Positions 1 through 12,599 of a stretch of 64,000 nt of DNA are shown piece after piece. The DNA comes from Oscheius onirici. Taxonomy: Eukaryota; Nematoda; Chromadorea; Rhabditida; Rhabditidae. Position numbers and translations under genes: made by a program. The number at the start of each line of letters is the position of its first letter. Within the stretch, counting starts at the first letter, position 1. Where the stretch lies: contig OW051470.1 in the NCBI GenBank assembly GCA_932521025.1, positions 5,876,501 to 5,940,500 of the forward strand, written 5' to 3'. The notes beneath the pieces were generated by a model. That model worked only from the letters and a program-made list of their open reading frames with translations, ran no database searches and was not told where the DNA came from.

Positions 1-277
1 TAGTAGTTGCGTACTCAATATTCACAGCCATTATTCAATCTGACAACGTTTTTCCATGTTTACAATGCTTTGTAAAAATGTAGCCCTTGATTTCTTCTAC
101 ATCTTTGCAGAACATCACCAAGCTCGAAAACCTTTTCTTCTGGGTGAAAATGACGATGGAAGTGGCGGGGTGTATGTGCAGGATCAAAAATGGCGGAATT
201 GCTTTGAAAAATTAGAAAATATGGTCGCAAATCACTAAAAACACATTTTTCTATCAAAGTGTAAAAAGAAAAAAGGT

Positions 278-345
278 TTCGAGAAGAAAGGATTTGAACC
301 CGAGACCCCCTGAAAATCGGTACTAGCCGAGCTCAATGTGGTTTT
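278..345 (-). other. degenerate tRNA-like sequence
   Basis: On the minus strand a good B-box (GGGTTCAAATCC, near 290-301) follows an A-box-like stretch about 25 nt upstream, the spacing of a polymerase III internal promoter. I could not fold a full cloverleaf with paired acceptor arms, so this is more likely a tRNA pseudogene or a tRNA-derived repeat head than a working tRNA. It lies in the intron before the first clathrin exon in the window. Confidence 0.3.
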
Positions 346-535
346 ACTTGCCAGATCGGACGGCGGTCGTGGTACAATCGTGGTACACTGTTGGGCTTGA
401 GCGTCACGCTGAAGGGGGGGGGGGATGTCCCTTTAAGTTTCATCGAGGAATGTTCTCAATATTTAACAGTGACAGTGTTGCTCAGAAGCTCAGTAGAAGA
501 CTTGAGTAATTAAAAATATATGAAAAAGCTTGCAG

Positions 536-3500
536 GACAATCGTGTTGTGGGCAGTATGCAGCTGTACAGTACCGAGAGAAAGGTCTCTCAGCCGATCGA
601 AGGACACGCTGCCTGTTTCGTCCGATTCAAGGTTGACGGCAATCCGAACCCTTCCAATCTGTTCTGCTTCTCTGTCAAGAATGACAGCGGTGGAAAGGTG
701 AGTAACGTTTCACCTCGATTAAACAATGTTAATCTTCCAGCTCCACATCATCGAAGTTGGTCAGCCAGCAGCTGGAAATCAGCCATTCACCAAGAAGGCT
801 GTCGATGTTCCGTACACCGCCGACACTGCCAGTGACTTCCCAGTCTCGATGCAGGTAAATCTTGTTGGAAAGAGTTCTGTTTACGTCACTTTGACCGCAA
901 TCCGATACACTTTATAAACACATCTTCCAGTCCTCATCACAACACGGCATTGTTTATCTGGTCACGAAGCATGGCTTTGTCCATCTCTATGACCTCGAGT
1001 CTGGAACGAGGATCTATTCGAACAGAATCTCCACAGAGACGGTCTTTGTCACGACCGAGTACACGGCTACTGGTGGAATCATGGGAATCAACCGAAAGGG
1101 ACAAGTTCTCTCCGTCTCCATCGATGAGAACAACATGGTTCCTTTCGTGACCCAGCAGCTCCAAAACCCGGATCTGGCTCTTCGTCTGGCTTCTCGTTGT
1201 GACCTGCCCGGAGCTGAGGAACTTTTTGTCCGAAAGTTCAATCTTCTCTTCGGAAATGGACAGTACAATGAAGCTGCCAAAGTCGCCGCCACTGCTCCCA
1301 AGGGAATCTTGAGAACTTCAGCTACCATTCAAAAGTTCCAACAGTGTCCGAATCCTGGAGCCGGAAGTGCCTCTCCTCTTCTCATCTACTTTGGAATGCT
1401 CCTCGATCAGGTATTTCTTTCACCTTTCTTCGAAAAAGATGACATTTTAAGGGCAAACTTAACAAGTACGAGACTCTCGAGCTGTGCCGTCCCGTTCTTT
1501 CCCAAGGGAGAAAAGAGCTTTTGAACAAATGGCTCAACGAGGATAAACTGGAATGTTGTGAAGAGTTGGGAGACTTGGTTCGTTCTCATGACACCAATGT
1601 AGCCCTATCCATCTATCTCCGTGGAGGCGTCCCTCACAAGGTAATTGTTTCTTTATCCTGCTACAATGTCCAACTAGGTTGTCCAATGCTTTGCCGAGAC
1701 TGGTCAGTTTGACAAGATCATCCTCTACGCCAAGAGAGTCGGATTCGAGCCAGACTACCTCTTCCAACTACGTCAGATTCTCCGCTCTGGAAATCAGGAA
1801 ATGGGAGCCAAGTTTGCTCAGATGCTCGTCTCAGAAAGTGCTGGTGGAGAACCTCTGGCCGATCTGAACCAGATCATCGACTGTTTTATGGAAGTTCAGG
1901 CAGTTCAGCCTTGTACTCAGTTCTTATTGGAAGTTCTAAAGGGTGACAAGGCTGAGGAAGGCCACCTCCAGACTAGACTCTTGGAGATGAATCTTCTGGC
2001 TCATCCTCAGGTAGATTTCAATAGAAATAGCTGAAAACCTATTTTAGGTTGCCGATGCGATCCTCGGGAACAAGATGTTCAGTCATTACGACCGATCCTC
2101 CATCGGACAGCTTTGCGAGAAGGCCGGTCTTCTGCAGCGAGCTCTTGAGCATTTTACCGACCTCTACGACATCAAGAGAACTGTTGTTCACACGACTCAC
2201 TTTAAGCCTGACTTCTTGATTGCCTACTTCGGAACTCTATCTGTTGATGATTCCATGGAATGTCTCAAAGCCATGTTGGCTCAGAACATCCGTCAGAACC
2301 TCCAGGTATCATTATATAATCACTTTTATCGAAAGAGAATGTTCAGATCGTCGTTCAAATTGCTTCCAAGTACCACGAGCAGCTAGGAACGGACAACTTG
2401 ATCGAGCTTTTCGAAGCCAACAAGAGCTACGAAGGACTCTTCTACTTCCTCGGATCTATTGTCAACTTCTCCCAAGAACCGGAAGTTCACTTCAAGTACA
2501 TCCAGGCTGCTACCAGAACTGGCCAGATCAAGGAAGTCGAGAGAATCTGTCGCGAATCCAACTGTTACGACCCGGAACGTGTCAAGAACTTCCTCAAGGA
2601 GGCCAAGCTCAATGACCAACTTCCTCTGATCATCGTTTGTGATCGTCACGACATGGTCCACGATCTGGTTCTCTATCTTTACAGAAACCAGCTCCAGAAG
2701 TACATCGAAGTCTTCGTCCAAAAGGTCAATGCTGCTCGTCTGCCAATCGTTGTTGGAGCTCTGCTCGACGTCGACTGTAGCGAAGATGCCATCAAACAGC
2801 TGATCATCAACACTCGTGGAAAGTTCGATATTGACGAGTTGGTCACCGAGGTCGAGAAGAGAAACCGTCTGAAGCTTCTGAACCACTGGCTCGAGGCTCG
2901 TGTTCAGGAAGGAGCCAACGACGCTGCCACTCACAACGCCATGGCCAAGATCTACATCGACTCGAACAACAGTCCTGACCGTTTCCTTCGCGAGAATCCT
3001 TACTACGACAGTCGTGTTGTCGGAAAGTACTGTGAGAAACGTGATCCCCATTTCGCCTTCTTGGCCTATGAGCGTGGAGAATGTGACGAGGAGCTGATCA
3101 ACGTCTGTAACGAGAACTCTCTGTTCAAGAACCTTGCTCGTTATCTCGTCCGCAGAAGAAACTTTGAGCTCTGGGCTCAAGTTCTCAACGAGGAGAATCC
3201 TCATCGTCGTCAACTGATCGACCAGGTCGTCCAGACGGCTCTTTCCGAGACTCAGGATCCCGAAGATATTTCGACGACTGTGAAAGCTTTCATGGCTGCC
3301 GATCTCCCCAACGAGCTCATCGAGCTGCTCGAGAAGATTGTCTTGGACAACTCGGCTTTCTCGGAGCACAGAAACCTCCAGAATCTGCTCATCTTGACCG
3401 CCATGAGAGTAAGAGTTCGTCAAGGAACAAACTATTTTCATTTTTCAGGCTGATCGCACTCGCGTTATGGAGTACATCCAAAAGCTGGACAACTATGATG

Positions 3501-5546
3501 CTCCCGATATCGCCAACATTGCCATCTCGAGCGAGCTCTACGAGGAAGCCTTTGCTATTTTCAAGAAGTTCGAAGTCAACAGCAGTGCCATCAATGTACT
3601 CATCGACAACGTTTCCAATTTGGATCGTGCTTACGAGTTTGCCGAGAAGTGCAACCAGTCTGATGTCTGGGCCAGTCTGGCCAAGGCACAGTTGAAGAAG
3701 GACCTGGTCAAAGAAGCCATCGACTCGTTCATCAAGGCCGATGATCCCGGAGCATACATGGAGGTCGTGAACAAGTGTACCCAGACCAACCACTGGGAAG
3801 ACCTTGTCCGCTATCTACAGATGGCCAGAAAGAAGTCGAGAGAGTCTTACATCGAGACTGAGCTTGTCTTTGCTCTTGCCAAGACTGGTCGTCTGACCGA
3901 ACTGGAAGACTTCATCAATGGACCGAACCACGCTCAGATCAGTCAGATTGGTGACCGTTGTTTCGACAATGGAATGTACGACGCGGCCAAGATTTTGTTC
4001 AACAACGTGTCCAACTTTGCCAAGCTGTCTGTGACTCTTGTCAAGCTCGGAGAATATCAGGGAGCCGTCGATGCTGCTCGAAAGGCCAACAGCACCAAGA
4101 CCTGGAAGCAAGTTTGCTTCGCCTGTGTGGAGAATAAAGAGTTCCGCCTCGCCCAGATGTGTGGACTTCATATCGTCGTCCATGCTGATGAACTCGAGGA
4201 ACTGATCAACTTCTATCAGGATCGCGGTCATTTCGAAGAACTCATCGGTCTTCTGGAGGCTGCTCTCGGATTGGAACGAGCTCATATGGGAATGTTCACG
4301 GAATTGGCTATCCTGTACTCCAAATTCAAGCCGGAGAAGATGCGCGAACATCTCGAACTCTTCTGGAGCCGTGTAAACATCCCGAAGGTTCTTCGGGCTG
4401 CTGAACAGGCTCATCTCTGGTCCGAGTTGGTCTTCCTTTACGACAAGTACGAGGAATACGACAATGCTGCCACCACCATGATGCAGCATCCAACAGAGTC
4501 GTGGAGAGAACAACACTTCAAGGAAGTCATTGCCAAGGTCGCCAATGTGGAGCTCTACTACAAAGCCATGCAATTCTATCTGGACTACAAGCCGACTCTC
4601 ATCAACGACCTTCTGGCTGTCCTCTCCGGTCGTCTTGATCACTCCAGGACTGTCCAGTTCTTCAGCAAACGTGAGTTTTAGTCAATAAACCGAAATGAAT
4701 ATGATTTTCAGAGAAACACATTCCTCTCGTGAAACCCTACCTGAAGCAGGTTCAGAACTTGAATAACAAGGCTATCAACGAGTCTTTGAACCAACTTCTC
4801 ATCGATGAGGAAGATCATGTCGGACTCCGTGAATCCATCGACGCTCACCACAACTTTGACAACATCTCTTTGGCCCAGCAGCTTGAAAGTCATCCTCTCG
4901 TCGAGTTCCGTCGTATTTCCGCCTATCTCTTCAAGGGAAACAACCGATGGAAGCAGTCTATCGAACTCTGCAAGAAGGACAAGCTCTACAAGGTTTGTCA
5001 AAGATATTTTAAATAGATCACATTGAACATTAGGATGCGATGGAATATGCCTCCGAATCGCGTTCCGCCGAGCTTGCTGAGGAGTTGATCTCTTTCTTCC
5101 TGAACGAGAGGCTCTTTGACTGTTTCGCCGCTGCCCTCTACCACTGCTACGATCTCCTTCATCCCGATGTCATCATGGAACTCGCCTGGAAACACAAGAT
5201 CACCGACTACGCCATGCCCTATATGGTCCAGGTAAGAATAGTTTGAGATTCAAGAATGAAACTATTTTGCAGGTCATGAGAGACTACCACAACCGATTGG
5301 AAAGGTTGGAGCGAGCAGAGGCCGAGAGGAAAGAAGAGGCTCAAGAAAACCGACAACAGAATGGAATGGCCAGTGAGTTTGAGTCTCTTGAAGCAAGTAA
5401 TTTCTTTTGTTTCAGTCGAACCCCAATTGATGATCGGCTACCATAATGTGGGCGGAATGGCTCCGCCGATGCCTGGCTCGTACGGGGCTCCCGCTCCAGG
5501 CTACGGTCAGCAGGCCAGCTATCCAGGTGCTCCTTTCATGGGATAA
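536..5546 (+). CDS. chc-1: clathrin heavy chain, 5' end outside the window
   Basis: Clathrin heavy chain, the triskelion leg of coated vesicles. Exons: 536-697, 741-854, 931-1410, 1452-1640, 1678-2010, 2048-2305, 2347-3408, 3449-4670, 4712-4992, 5034-5231, 5273-5372, 5416-5546, giving 1509 residues in one intact frame. The match to animal clathrin is close throughout: the end of the N-terminal propeller ([12 protein letters not shown]), the repeated alpha-helical leg ([37 protein letters not shown]), the trimerisation region, and a short Gly/Pro/Tyr-rich tail. About 155 propeller residues are missing; their exons must lie left of base 1, because no clathrin-like frame occurs in 1-535. Most introns are 37-44 nt; one acceptor is TTTTAAG. 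Codon use is strongly biased (GAG, AAG, CTC), fitting high expression. Identity is certain; exact ends of some introns are inferred. Confidence 0.97.
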
Positions 5547-6954
5547 TTTGACGACCAGTTATGTACAGTGGTCTAAATATTGTGATTCTTTCGTTTGCCC
5601 TATGTAATAGAAGGTTAGTGATCAACACCAGTCAATCCAGCCAACATGTTCTCTCTTGTTATTTCTGTACGTAAGACATAAATATATTTATTCTATCTGC
5701 AAGTTCCGTGTTCAAATATTATGAAACTAGGCAATGGAAGGATTGTTTTGAGAAGCTCGTCGAGAATACGTTGTTCCCTCTTTTTTTCTGCAGGTGGTCA
5801 CTCGACTCCGCCCCCTATGTTCTAGTCCTCGTTGCCATTGGCGATTCGACCAGTCCACTCTTTCTTCTCTCACTCTCTCTAGTAGTATCTTCTCCAGTAA
5901 TGAGAGCTCGTTCAAATTCCGTCACTTCTCTCGCCAACATCAGATCCAGAAAGGGTGAGTTCTTGGTGTAGTCTTTGGTAGTCTCACTCGACTATTACGA
6001 GTTGATCAACTTTTGCTGCTCCGAGAAATTCTATAATAAGGTTTCGTGTGAGTACTTTCGTAAGTGGGAAAAAGTAATCAGTGATAGATTTAGGAATATC
6101 TTTGGATCGGAACAACAACGAACATCTTGATCGACAGCCAAGACTCGTCCACAACACCTCCAAACATGTCAACGAGGGATTCTTCGGGGCAAGTTTATCT
6201 CTTCAGTTGTGCTAGACTGACAGAATGGGGGGAGACAAAGAATCTGTTTTGCTATTTTTCGAAACTTTCTGCAAATATCTTTTCCCGTGCGAGTTTAGCA
6301 ATTCACAAACATCCTGAAAGAAAGGATCTCGTCATTGAGCTCTTTCACCACTTTTGGAGCTTGGGAAAATAGAATAGGCGAGACACTGATCTGATACCTT
6401 TTGAATCCTAAACTTGCTTAGACCCGAATCCGGATAGAGAAGATGGCTTCTCTAGTTGACTTCCCCTTGTTCTTTAGTTCCCAGTTCGCAAGTTCACTCT
6501 CACTCGCTTTGCCATATAGTGAAAGCGACAGGAACTTCTCGTCCCGAAAAGTGCTGCCATCAATTACCCATTGCTGACTTTTATCCACGACGAAACGACC
6601 CGTAATTACGGCTAGGAGTGAAGATTTGCCCAGCACCGGGTCCTTGTCAACATGGAATTGTTTACGTCGAGGACCTCAATTCGTTTGGAAACTCTTTTAA
6701 CGATCTTGACTATATAGTGACCAGGGGCCATTATGTTGTGTCCATGTTTCAGCTGTTTCTAGGCGCCACATTCGTAACACAAAAAAGTCTGGCTATGCAT
6801 GTTTCCTGTGCAGAAGGGCAATAGCCGGAAGTGGTCAAAAGCAGCCATGTCCACCTGACTATACTACTCAAAGGATACAAAGTACAGCTACTACAGCCAG
6901 AAGTCCAAAGGGAACACAATTGAAGCTTGATCATCAGTGAATTTCCCCTTTCAG
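5547..6954 (+). other. clathrin 3' region and unresolved 5' part of the kinase gene
   Basis: No complete coding model could be made here. A plausible first exon is ATG at 5900 (MRARSNSVTSLANIRSRK), directly after a TCTCCAG acceptor and ending at a GTGAGT donor near 5955. Around 6615-6750 a frame reads GVK, then VYVEDLN, then FNDLDYIVTRGHYVVS, which resembles the C-terminal strand-loop-strand of a doublecortin (DCX) domain. Around 6800-6915 a Ser/Thr/Gln-rich frame could be the linker to the kinase. The intervening exons are unclear, so a DCX module upstream of the kinase is inference. Confidence 0.35.
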
Positions 6955-8392
6955 ACTTCTGAGAATATTCGTTCCGTGGACACTCGAACAGCCGTCGAGA
7001 AGCACTACGAGATTGGCAGCATGATTGGCAGCGGTAATTTCTCCAAAGTGTACTTTGCTCTCAGACGCAAAGACGACAAGAAGTGCGCTCTGAAGGTGGA
7101 TATTCCTCTCTAATTGTAAAAAAAGGAAAAAGATTTGCAGGAAATAGAAAAGCAGTCTCTTCGAGGAAAATGGTTCTTCATCGAGAACGAGGTCGAAGTT
7201 CTTCAGATGTGCAGTCACAAGAACATTTGTACTCTGTTGGATGCCTTCAAGAGCGCAAACAAATACTTCCTCGTCTTCGAGTATGCCACGGTATACTGAT
7301 TAAAATCTGTAATCAAAGAAGTTTAGAACGGTGATCTCTTTGAAGTCATCCGGGATCGTGGCAGATTGGAAGAAGTAGAAGCGGCCAACGTAGTCTGTCA
7401 GGTAAATTACTGTCTAATCAAAAAAAAAGTGTTATTAAAAAAAGTTGAAAATATAAAATACTCGGAAACAATAAAAACTGAATTGATTGAACTTGATGCC
7501 GCAGCAGTGAGCAGACGATGTGCTTCCGGAAGAAGAAAATCGTCCAGAAGACGGACTACCCGAAAGAGCAGCCAAGAGCCGGCAACACACAGGCCATACA
7601 AGCAGCTACACCAGTGGAAAGACCGCTGATGCCACCGATGCCACAGGGTAGACAGTCGAACAAGAGGGAAGCAAAAAGACGAGACGACAATTCGGACAAT
7701 ACACTCGAAGATGTGCCCTCTTGCATGCCCGAAATTGAACTGGAACTGCTGAAAGAGCGCGATCAACAGATCACCGACTCGCAACTGCTCTAAACACATT
7801 CAAGGGAAATAAATATTGTTCAGACAACTCTTTCTAAACATTTCAAATTACAGACTTCGTCTGCTCTGGCCTATCTTCATGCGAGGAAGATTGTTCATCG
7901 CGACATAAAAGCGGAAAACATTTTACTCGGATCCGATTGGCAGATCAAACTCTGTGATTTCGGATTGGCATGCACCGTTCTTGGCCCTTTGCTGAGAGTC
8001 TGTGGTACTCCTACATATTGTGCTCCGGAAGTTTTAAAAGAGACTGGTATCTTTATATTTGTTCTGTATCAAAATTGTTTTAGGATATGGTGTCCAGGTA
8101 GACATTTGGTCGCTCGGAGTTCTTCTCCATACAATGTTAGTTGGATACGCTCCGTTCAGATCGGCAGACAAGACGAGACTGTTCCGACTCATAGCAAAAG
8201 GAAAACTCTATTTCGATCTCCCAGAATGGAAGTCTATTGGAACCTGTGAGTTTAGAGTGATGTAAGAAAAGAATGCTCCTTTTAGGGGCCAAAGATCTTG
8301 TAGGCAGAATGGTCAACACGGAAGTTGAACGTCGCCCAAAAGCACAAGACATTGCCCTTCATCCCTGGGTTTCGAAGATGTCCAAGATGTGA
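6955..8392 (+). CDS. doublecortin-like serine/threonine kinase, catalytic half
   Basis: Ser/Thr kinase of the DCLK/CaMK type, whose members act on microtubules (C. elegans ZYG-8). Exons: 6955-7095, 7141-7290, 7327-7401, 7854-8046, 8084-8245, 8286-8392 (276 codons to the stop). Visible motifs: glycine loop [12 protein letters not shown] lysine in CALK, alphaC glutamate in IENEVEVL, catalytic [13 protein letters not shown], and an activation segment followed by [10 protein letters not shown], then [15 protein letters not shown]. The phrase from the DFG loop into VDIW is most like DCLK. The protein ends soon after the kinase fold ([10 protein letters not shown]), with no calmodulin-binding tail. 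The fourth intron-exon junction is preceded by an unusually long 452-nt intron that contains an open frame (see 7518-7793). The start codon is not settled; upstream exons probably lie between 5900 and 6950. Confidence 0.85.
7518..7793 (+). CDS. hypothetical 91-residue protein nested in a kinase intron
   Basis: An uninterrupted frame starting at MCFRKKK and ending in [13 protein letters not shown] lies wholly inside the 452-nt intron 7402-7853, while other introns of this gene are 35-45 nt. It is basic and rich in Gln, Pro, Arg and Lys, with no recognised domain. A TATA-like stretch (TATAAAATA, near 7454) precedes it and AATAAA follows about 15 nt after the stop, near 7808. It could be a small nested gene, or an alternative 3' terminal exon giving a truncated kinase. 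I do not recognise the protein. Confidence 0.35.
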   Translation: MCFRKKKIVQKTDYPKEQPRAGNTQAIQAATPVERPLMPPMPQGRQSNKREAKRRDDNSDNTLEDVPSCMPEIELELLKERDQQITDSQLL

Positions 8393-8579
8393 TCTCTTCC
8401 TTCGACAGTATACATTCCTCTGAGTCTTTCTCCTGATACTTGTCTCTCTCCGAACATGGTGCAATTAGATGCCCAATGAATTCTATTTATTCCCTCTTTC
8501 TTTACTCTTTGTAAACGTCACTCTGCGAGGTGCCTCTGCCTTGGAATGGGTACAGAAAAGTTCAGCCCTACGTGCTTTA

Positions 8580-9618
<1,039 letters not shown>

Positions 9619-10405
9619 CTGAACTACCGAAATTTGGGGAAAAGAATGACGCGAAGAGGTTGAAAGAACGGCGATGATTAGTGATAGTTCCCTCTTCAGG
9701 TTATCAGTAGCTTGCTCGTAAACGCTACAAAAAGGGTGACACCACGTGTGCCAACGGTTGACAGCTACATTCGAAACTTCTAAAGAACAAAAGAAAGAAA
9801 CGTGTCAGATCCTTGAAGAGGCATTGTTATCACCAAACCACAATCCTCTAACTGCGTGGGTCGCCCGCAACCAGCACTTGAGATGGACAGAGTCTGCAGT
9901 TTGGCTGTTAATAGACTCTGCTAGTCAGAAGAGCTAAGCTTCATATAAGACGATAAATGAGACGTATTGTCAGCATGACGGAGGAGATTCTGGGTTTCCT
10001 TTAGATATCCTCTACTATCAGTCTACAGTATCAAAGGTCGATTAGAAAGAAACGGATAGAGTAAGGTTTCTATATTACTCTGACTTGTATAGACTCAAAG
10101 ACCAAAGAAAAGATTGAAGACTGAGCAAAGTGGCATAGTTTTGATTGCTCTCAATTTCGGCACCTTGACTGTTTGCTTGGAAATAGAGCAAGCGGGCGAC
10201 AGACGACGGAAGCCTGTGATAAGAGACTTGGCCTGGAGAAGATAGCACGACCCCTGTAGGAACCGGGAATCATACGGGTGGGCTTGGTTCCACCTTGGAG
10301 ACGGAAACAATCTATCCTGCCCACACAAAACGAAAAAGAATTCATATACCCTTCAATGCACAACCAGCGGCAGTGTAAGTGAAAATATACAGAGATTTAG
10401 GATCA
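9619..10405. other. spacer between the two uridine phosphorylase genes
   Basis: No coding similarity, repeat or RNA gene recognised. It must contain the promoter or trans-splice region of copy A and the 3' end of copy B. Short open frames here show no codon bias or domain. Confidence 0.5.
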
Positions 10406-11354
10406 CTAGTGTTTGAGTTCACGACGCATCAGAGCCGAGACCAGGAGGTAGGGACGTTCTTCGAACTCCATCGACTTTTCCTTAGTCATCTCGATACTGT
10501 CTCCTTGCATTCTGTTCAAAAGAGCCACACAGACGATTCCCGCCTTGACTCCGGCTCGACAAGTGTAGGAGGCGAAACAGGTACTTTCCATTTCGATATT
10601 TCTCACTCCGAGTTCATTCAATTGTCGCAGGAAGGTGAACTTATCCTCTGTCTGATACTCACAAAAGAATCCATCCAATCTCATTTGACCTGAATAACTA
10701 GTTTGAGTATGTGAAAATAGTCTCACCTTCATAAAAGTCATCAGCACAGAGAGTTTTTCCTCTAACGGCCGGAATTCCATTTGACTCAGCCATGGCCAAG
10801 AGATCCTGACTCAGTTTTTCATCCAAAATAGTCGGACGAATGACCTTCTTTCCAGCAATGTGCTGAACATATCCGGATTCGAGTCCTCCGTTGATTGCCT
10901 CAGAAGTTACGACGACAGTGCCCGGCTCGACTCCGACTCCTCCCGATGTACCCAGACGGAAGAACGTGACATTGACAGCTTTGGCGTGATGTACTAATTT
11001 GAGCAACTCCACCAACATGACGGAAAGAGAAGGGCCTCCGATACCGTGGTTGACCCACAGAACTGGACCCGTTTTGAACAGAACATAACGGTCACTCAGA
11101 GAGAGGTTGCCACTGTTGGTATAGCCCATCTCTACCGCGAATCTGGCAGCATATGCGGCTGATCTGTTAGGAGATCCTCCGCAACAGACAAACTAAGGTC
11201 TTCAATGAGTTTGATGTTGACAATAAATTACCTTGACATCTCCAAAGAGTGCTGGAATGTCGTGAGTCTTGATCCCGAAACCGAAGTGATAGAAAAAGTC
11301 CTCTTCCGCCTTGACCAGATACTTGTTTCCGAGTTTGAACTGGGAGTCTGTCAT
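10406..11354 (-). CDS. uridine phosphorylase, copy B
   Basis: Second uridine phosphorylase in tandem with copy A and in the same orientation. Exons: 11354-11232, 11192-10727, 10689-10406; 290 residues. It keeps the same motifs: [60 protein letters not shown]. It has only two introns. The copy A introns at 9300-9336, 9120-9156 and 8717-8755 are absent, so either copy A gained introns or copy B lost them after duplication. The start follows TTTTGCAG by two bases, another likely trans-splice site. Divergence suggests an old duplication; a changed substrate preference is possible but cannot be read from sequence. Confidence 0.93.
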
Positions 11355-12599
11355 TTCTGCAAAATGGTTATTGAAAAAGTAAGAAACGGAAATTATGCTA
11401 ACGAAAGGTTGTGGAAAAAAGAATGACTTCATAGACTCATGTCAGAGAGACAAGCCGGAAGAGTTTGGAAGCGAGATAGAAAAGCGGTAGTGAATACAGG
11501 TGCGAAAATGAGTTTCTAGACTTTGGCACTTGAAAAACGCTGAAAGAAATCTAAAAAAAAGTTTGCTGCGCGCAATGAATAAGCGAGATCGATGCGACCA
11601 CGTGGGGAAGAACAGCCGAAGTGAGAATATGACTAGAGAGTGCAGACAGCCAAACGGGAGCCCTTTAATCGCTAGCGTCAACTCTCTGCAAGCAGCTGGA
11701 CAAATACTTGACAGAGTTTGGTGCGAGATGGAACTGGAGAGCCGATTCCTCGACATGTGCATCCAAAAGATTCTCGTATCTCTTGATCATTATTGAAGGA
11801 ATCGGTAAAGAAATATCTAGTCTCCTTTTGAAACGTTTAGCTACATTCTTCTGGAATCATGGCACAATTGTCACCCTTCTCGATTTGCGTGGTCCAGTCA
11901 TTGTTGCAATTTTATGCGTCTGATATTAAAAAAAAGGAATGCCGAAAGATAAGACTGAACGCGAATGGTTCTCTCAAAGATGGGTTCTTTCGACTTAGAA
12001 ATTTTATTTCGTAGAGGCAGTCAGACTTCTTAACGAGAAGCTCATTGAAACAACTCTCTACGACGAGAGACGATCAAAAAAAGCTTCTCTTCGGCGCCGA
12101 AGCCTTTTATGCCAGCGCTTTTATCTGATGGCCTCCGCCCCTACTCCGTATCACGTGGTCAACTGATGAACGAATATCATCGTATGATTCTCGGTCCCGT
12201 TCTTTGGATCTGTGCTTCAAAGCGTTTGGCGAACCATAGAAAAGGGTTTGATATGCTGACAAAGTACTTTATGAAGGTTTTCTTCCGCAAAAGACCAACC
12301 TGAAGATCATTTTTGAACAATCTTGATTACCAAAGTGATTAATCATGTGGGTTGTGTGATAGTATCTGCGATTCTTCGGGACACGGAAAAGAAACAGTCC
12401 GAAACTGAAATCAAGGTCATTTTTTGTAGACGTTTGAAATTCCGCGTAAAAATAAGTTCGCAATTGAGAAGTTACAGTAATCTAATGAGGGCTTGTTGAG
12501 TGGAAAAATCCTAAAGTTCTTGATTTTTTATTCGTTTGTTTTTTGTTTGTGTCCCGTATTTCCTTGTAACAATAAAAGTAAACAAAATTCAGGAGTACC
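11355..12599. other. intergenic region without recognised genes
   Basis: Divergent spacer between copy B of uridine phosphorylase (minus) and the RCC1 gene (plus). Several short frames occur (for example 11530-11796 and 12109-12303), but none has a recognisable domain, codon bias or splice context. Nothing else supported. Confidence 0.5.

Noticed and set aside
2383-3441. 352-codon open frame on the minus strand opposite clathrin
   Set aside because: It mirrors the clathrin exon; strong codon bias with few T-first codons leaves the antisense frame open. No domain, no splice context.
3815-4642. 275-codon minus-strand frame opposite clathrin
   Set aside because: Same antisense shadow effect inside one long clathrin exon.
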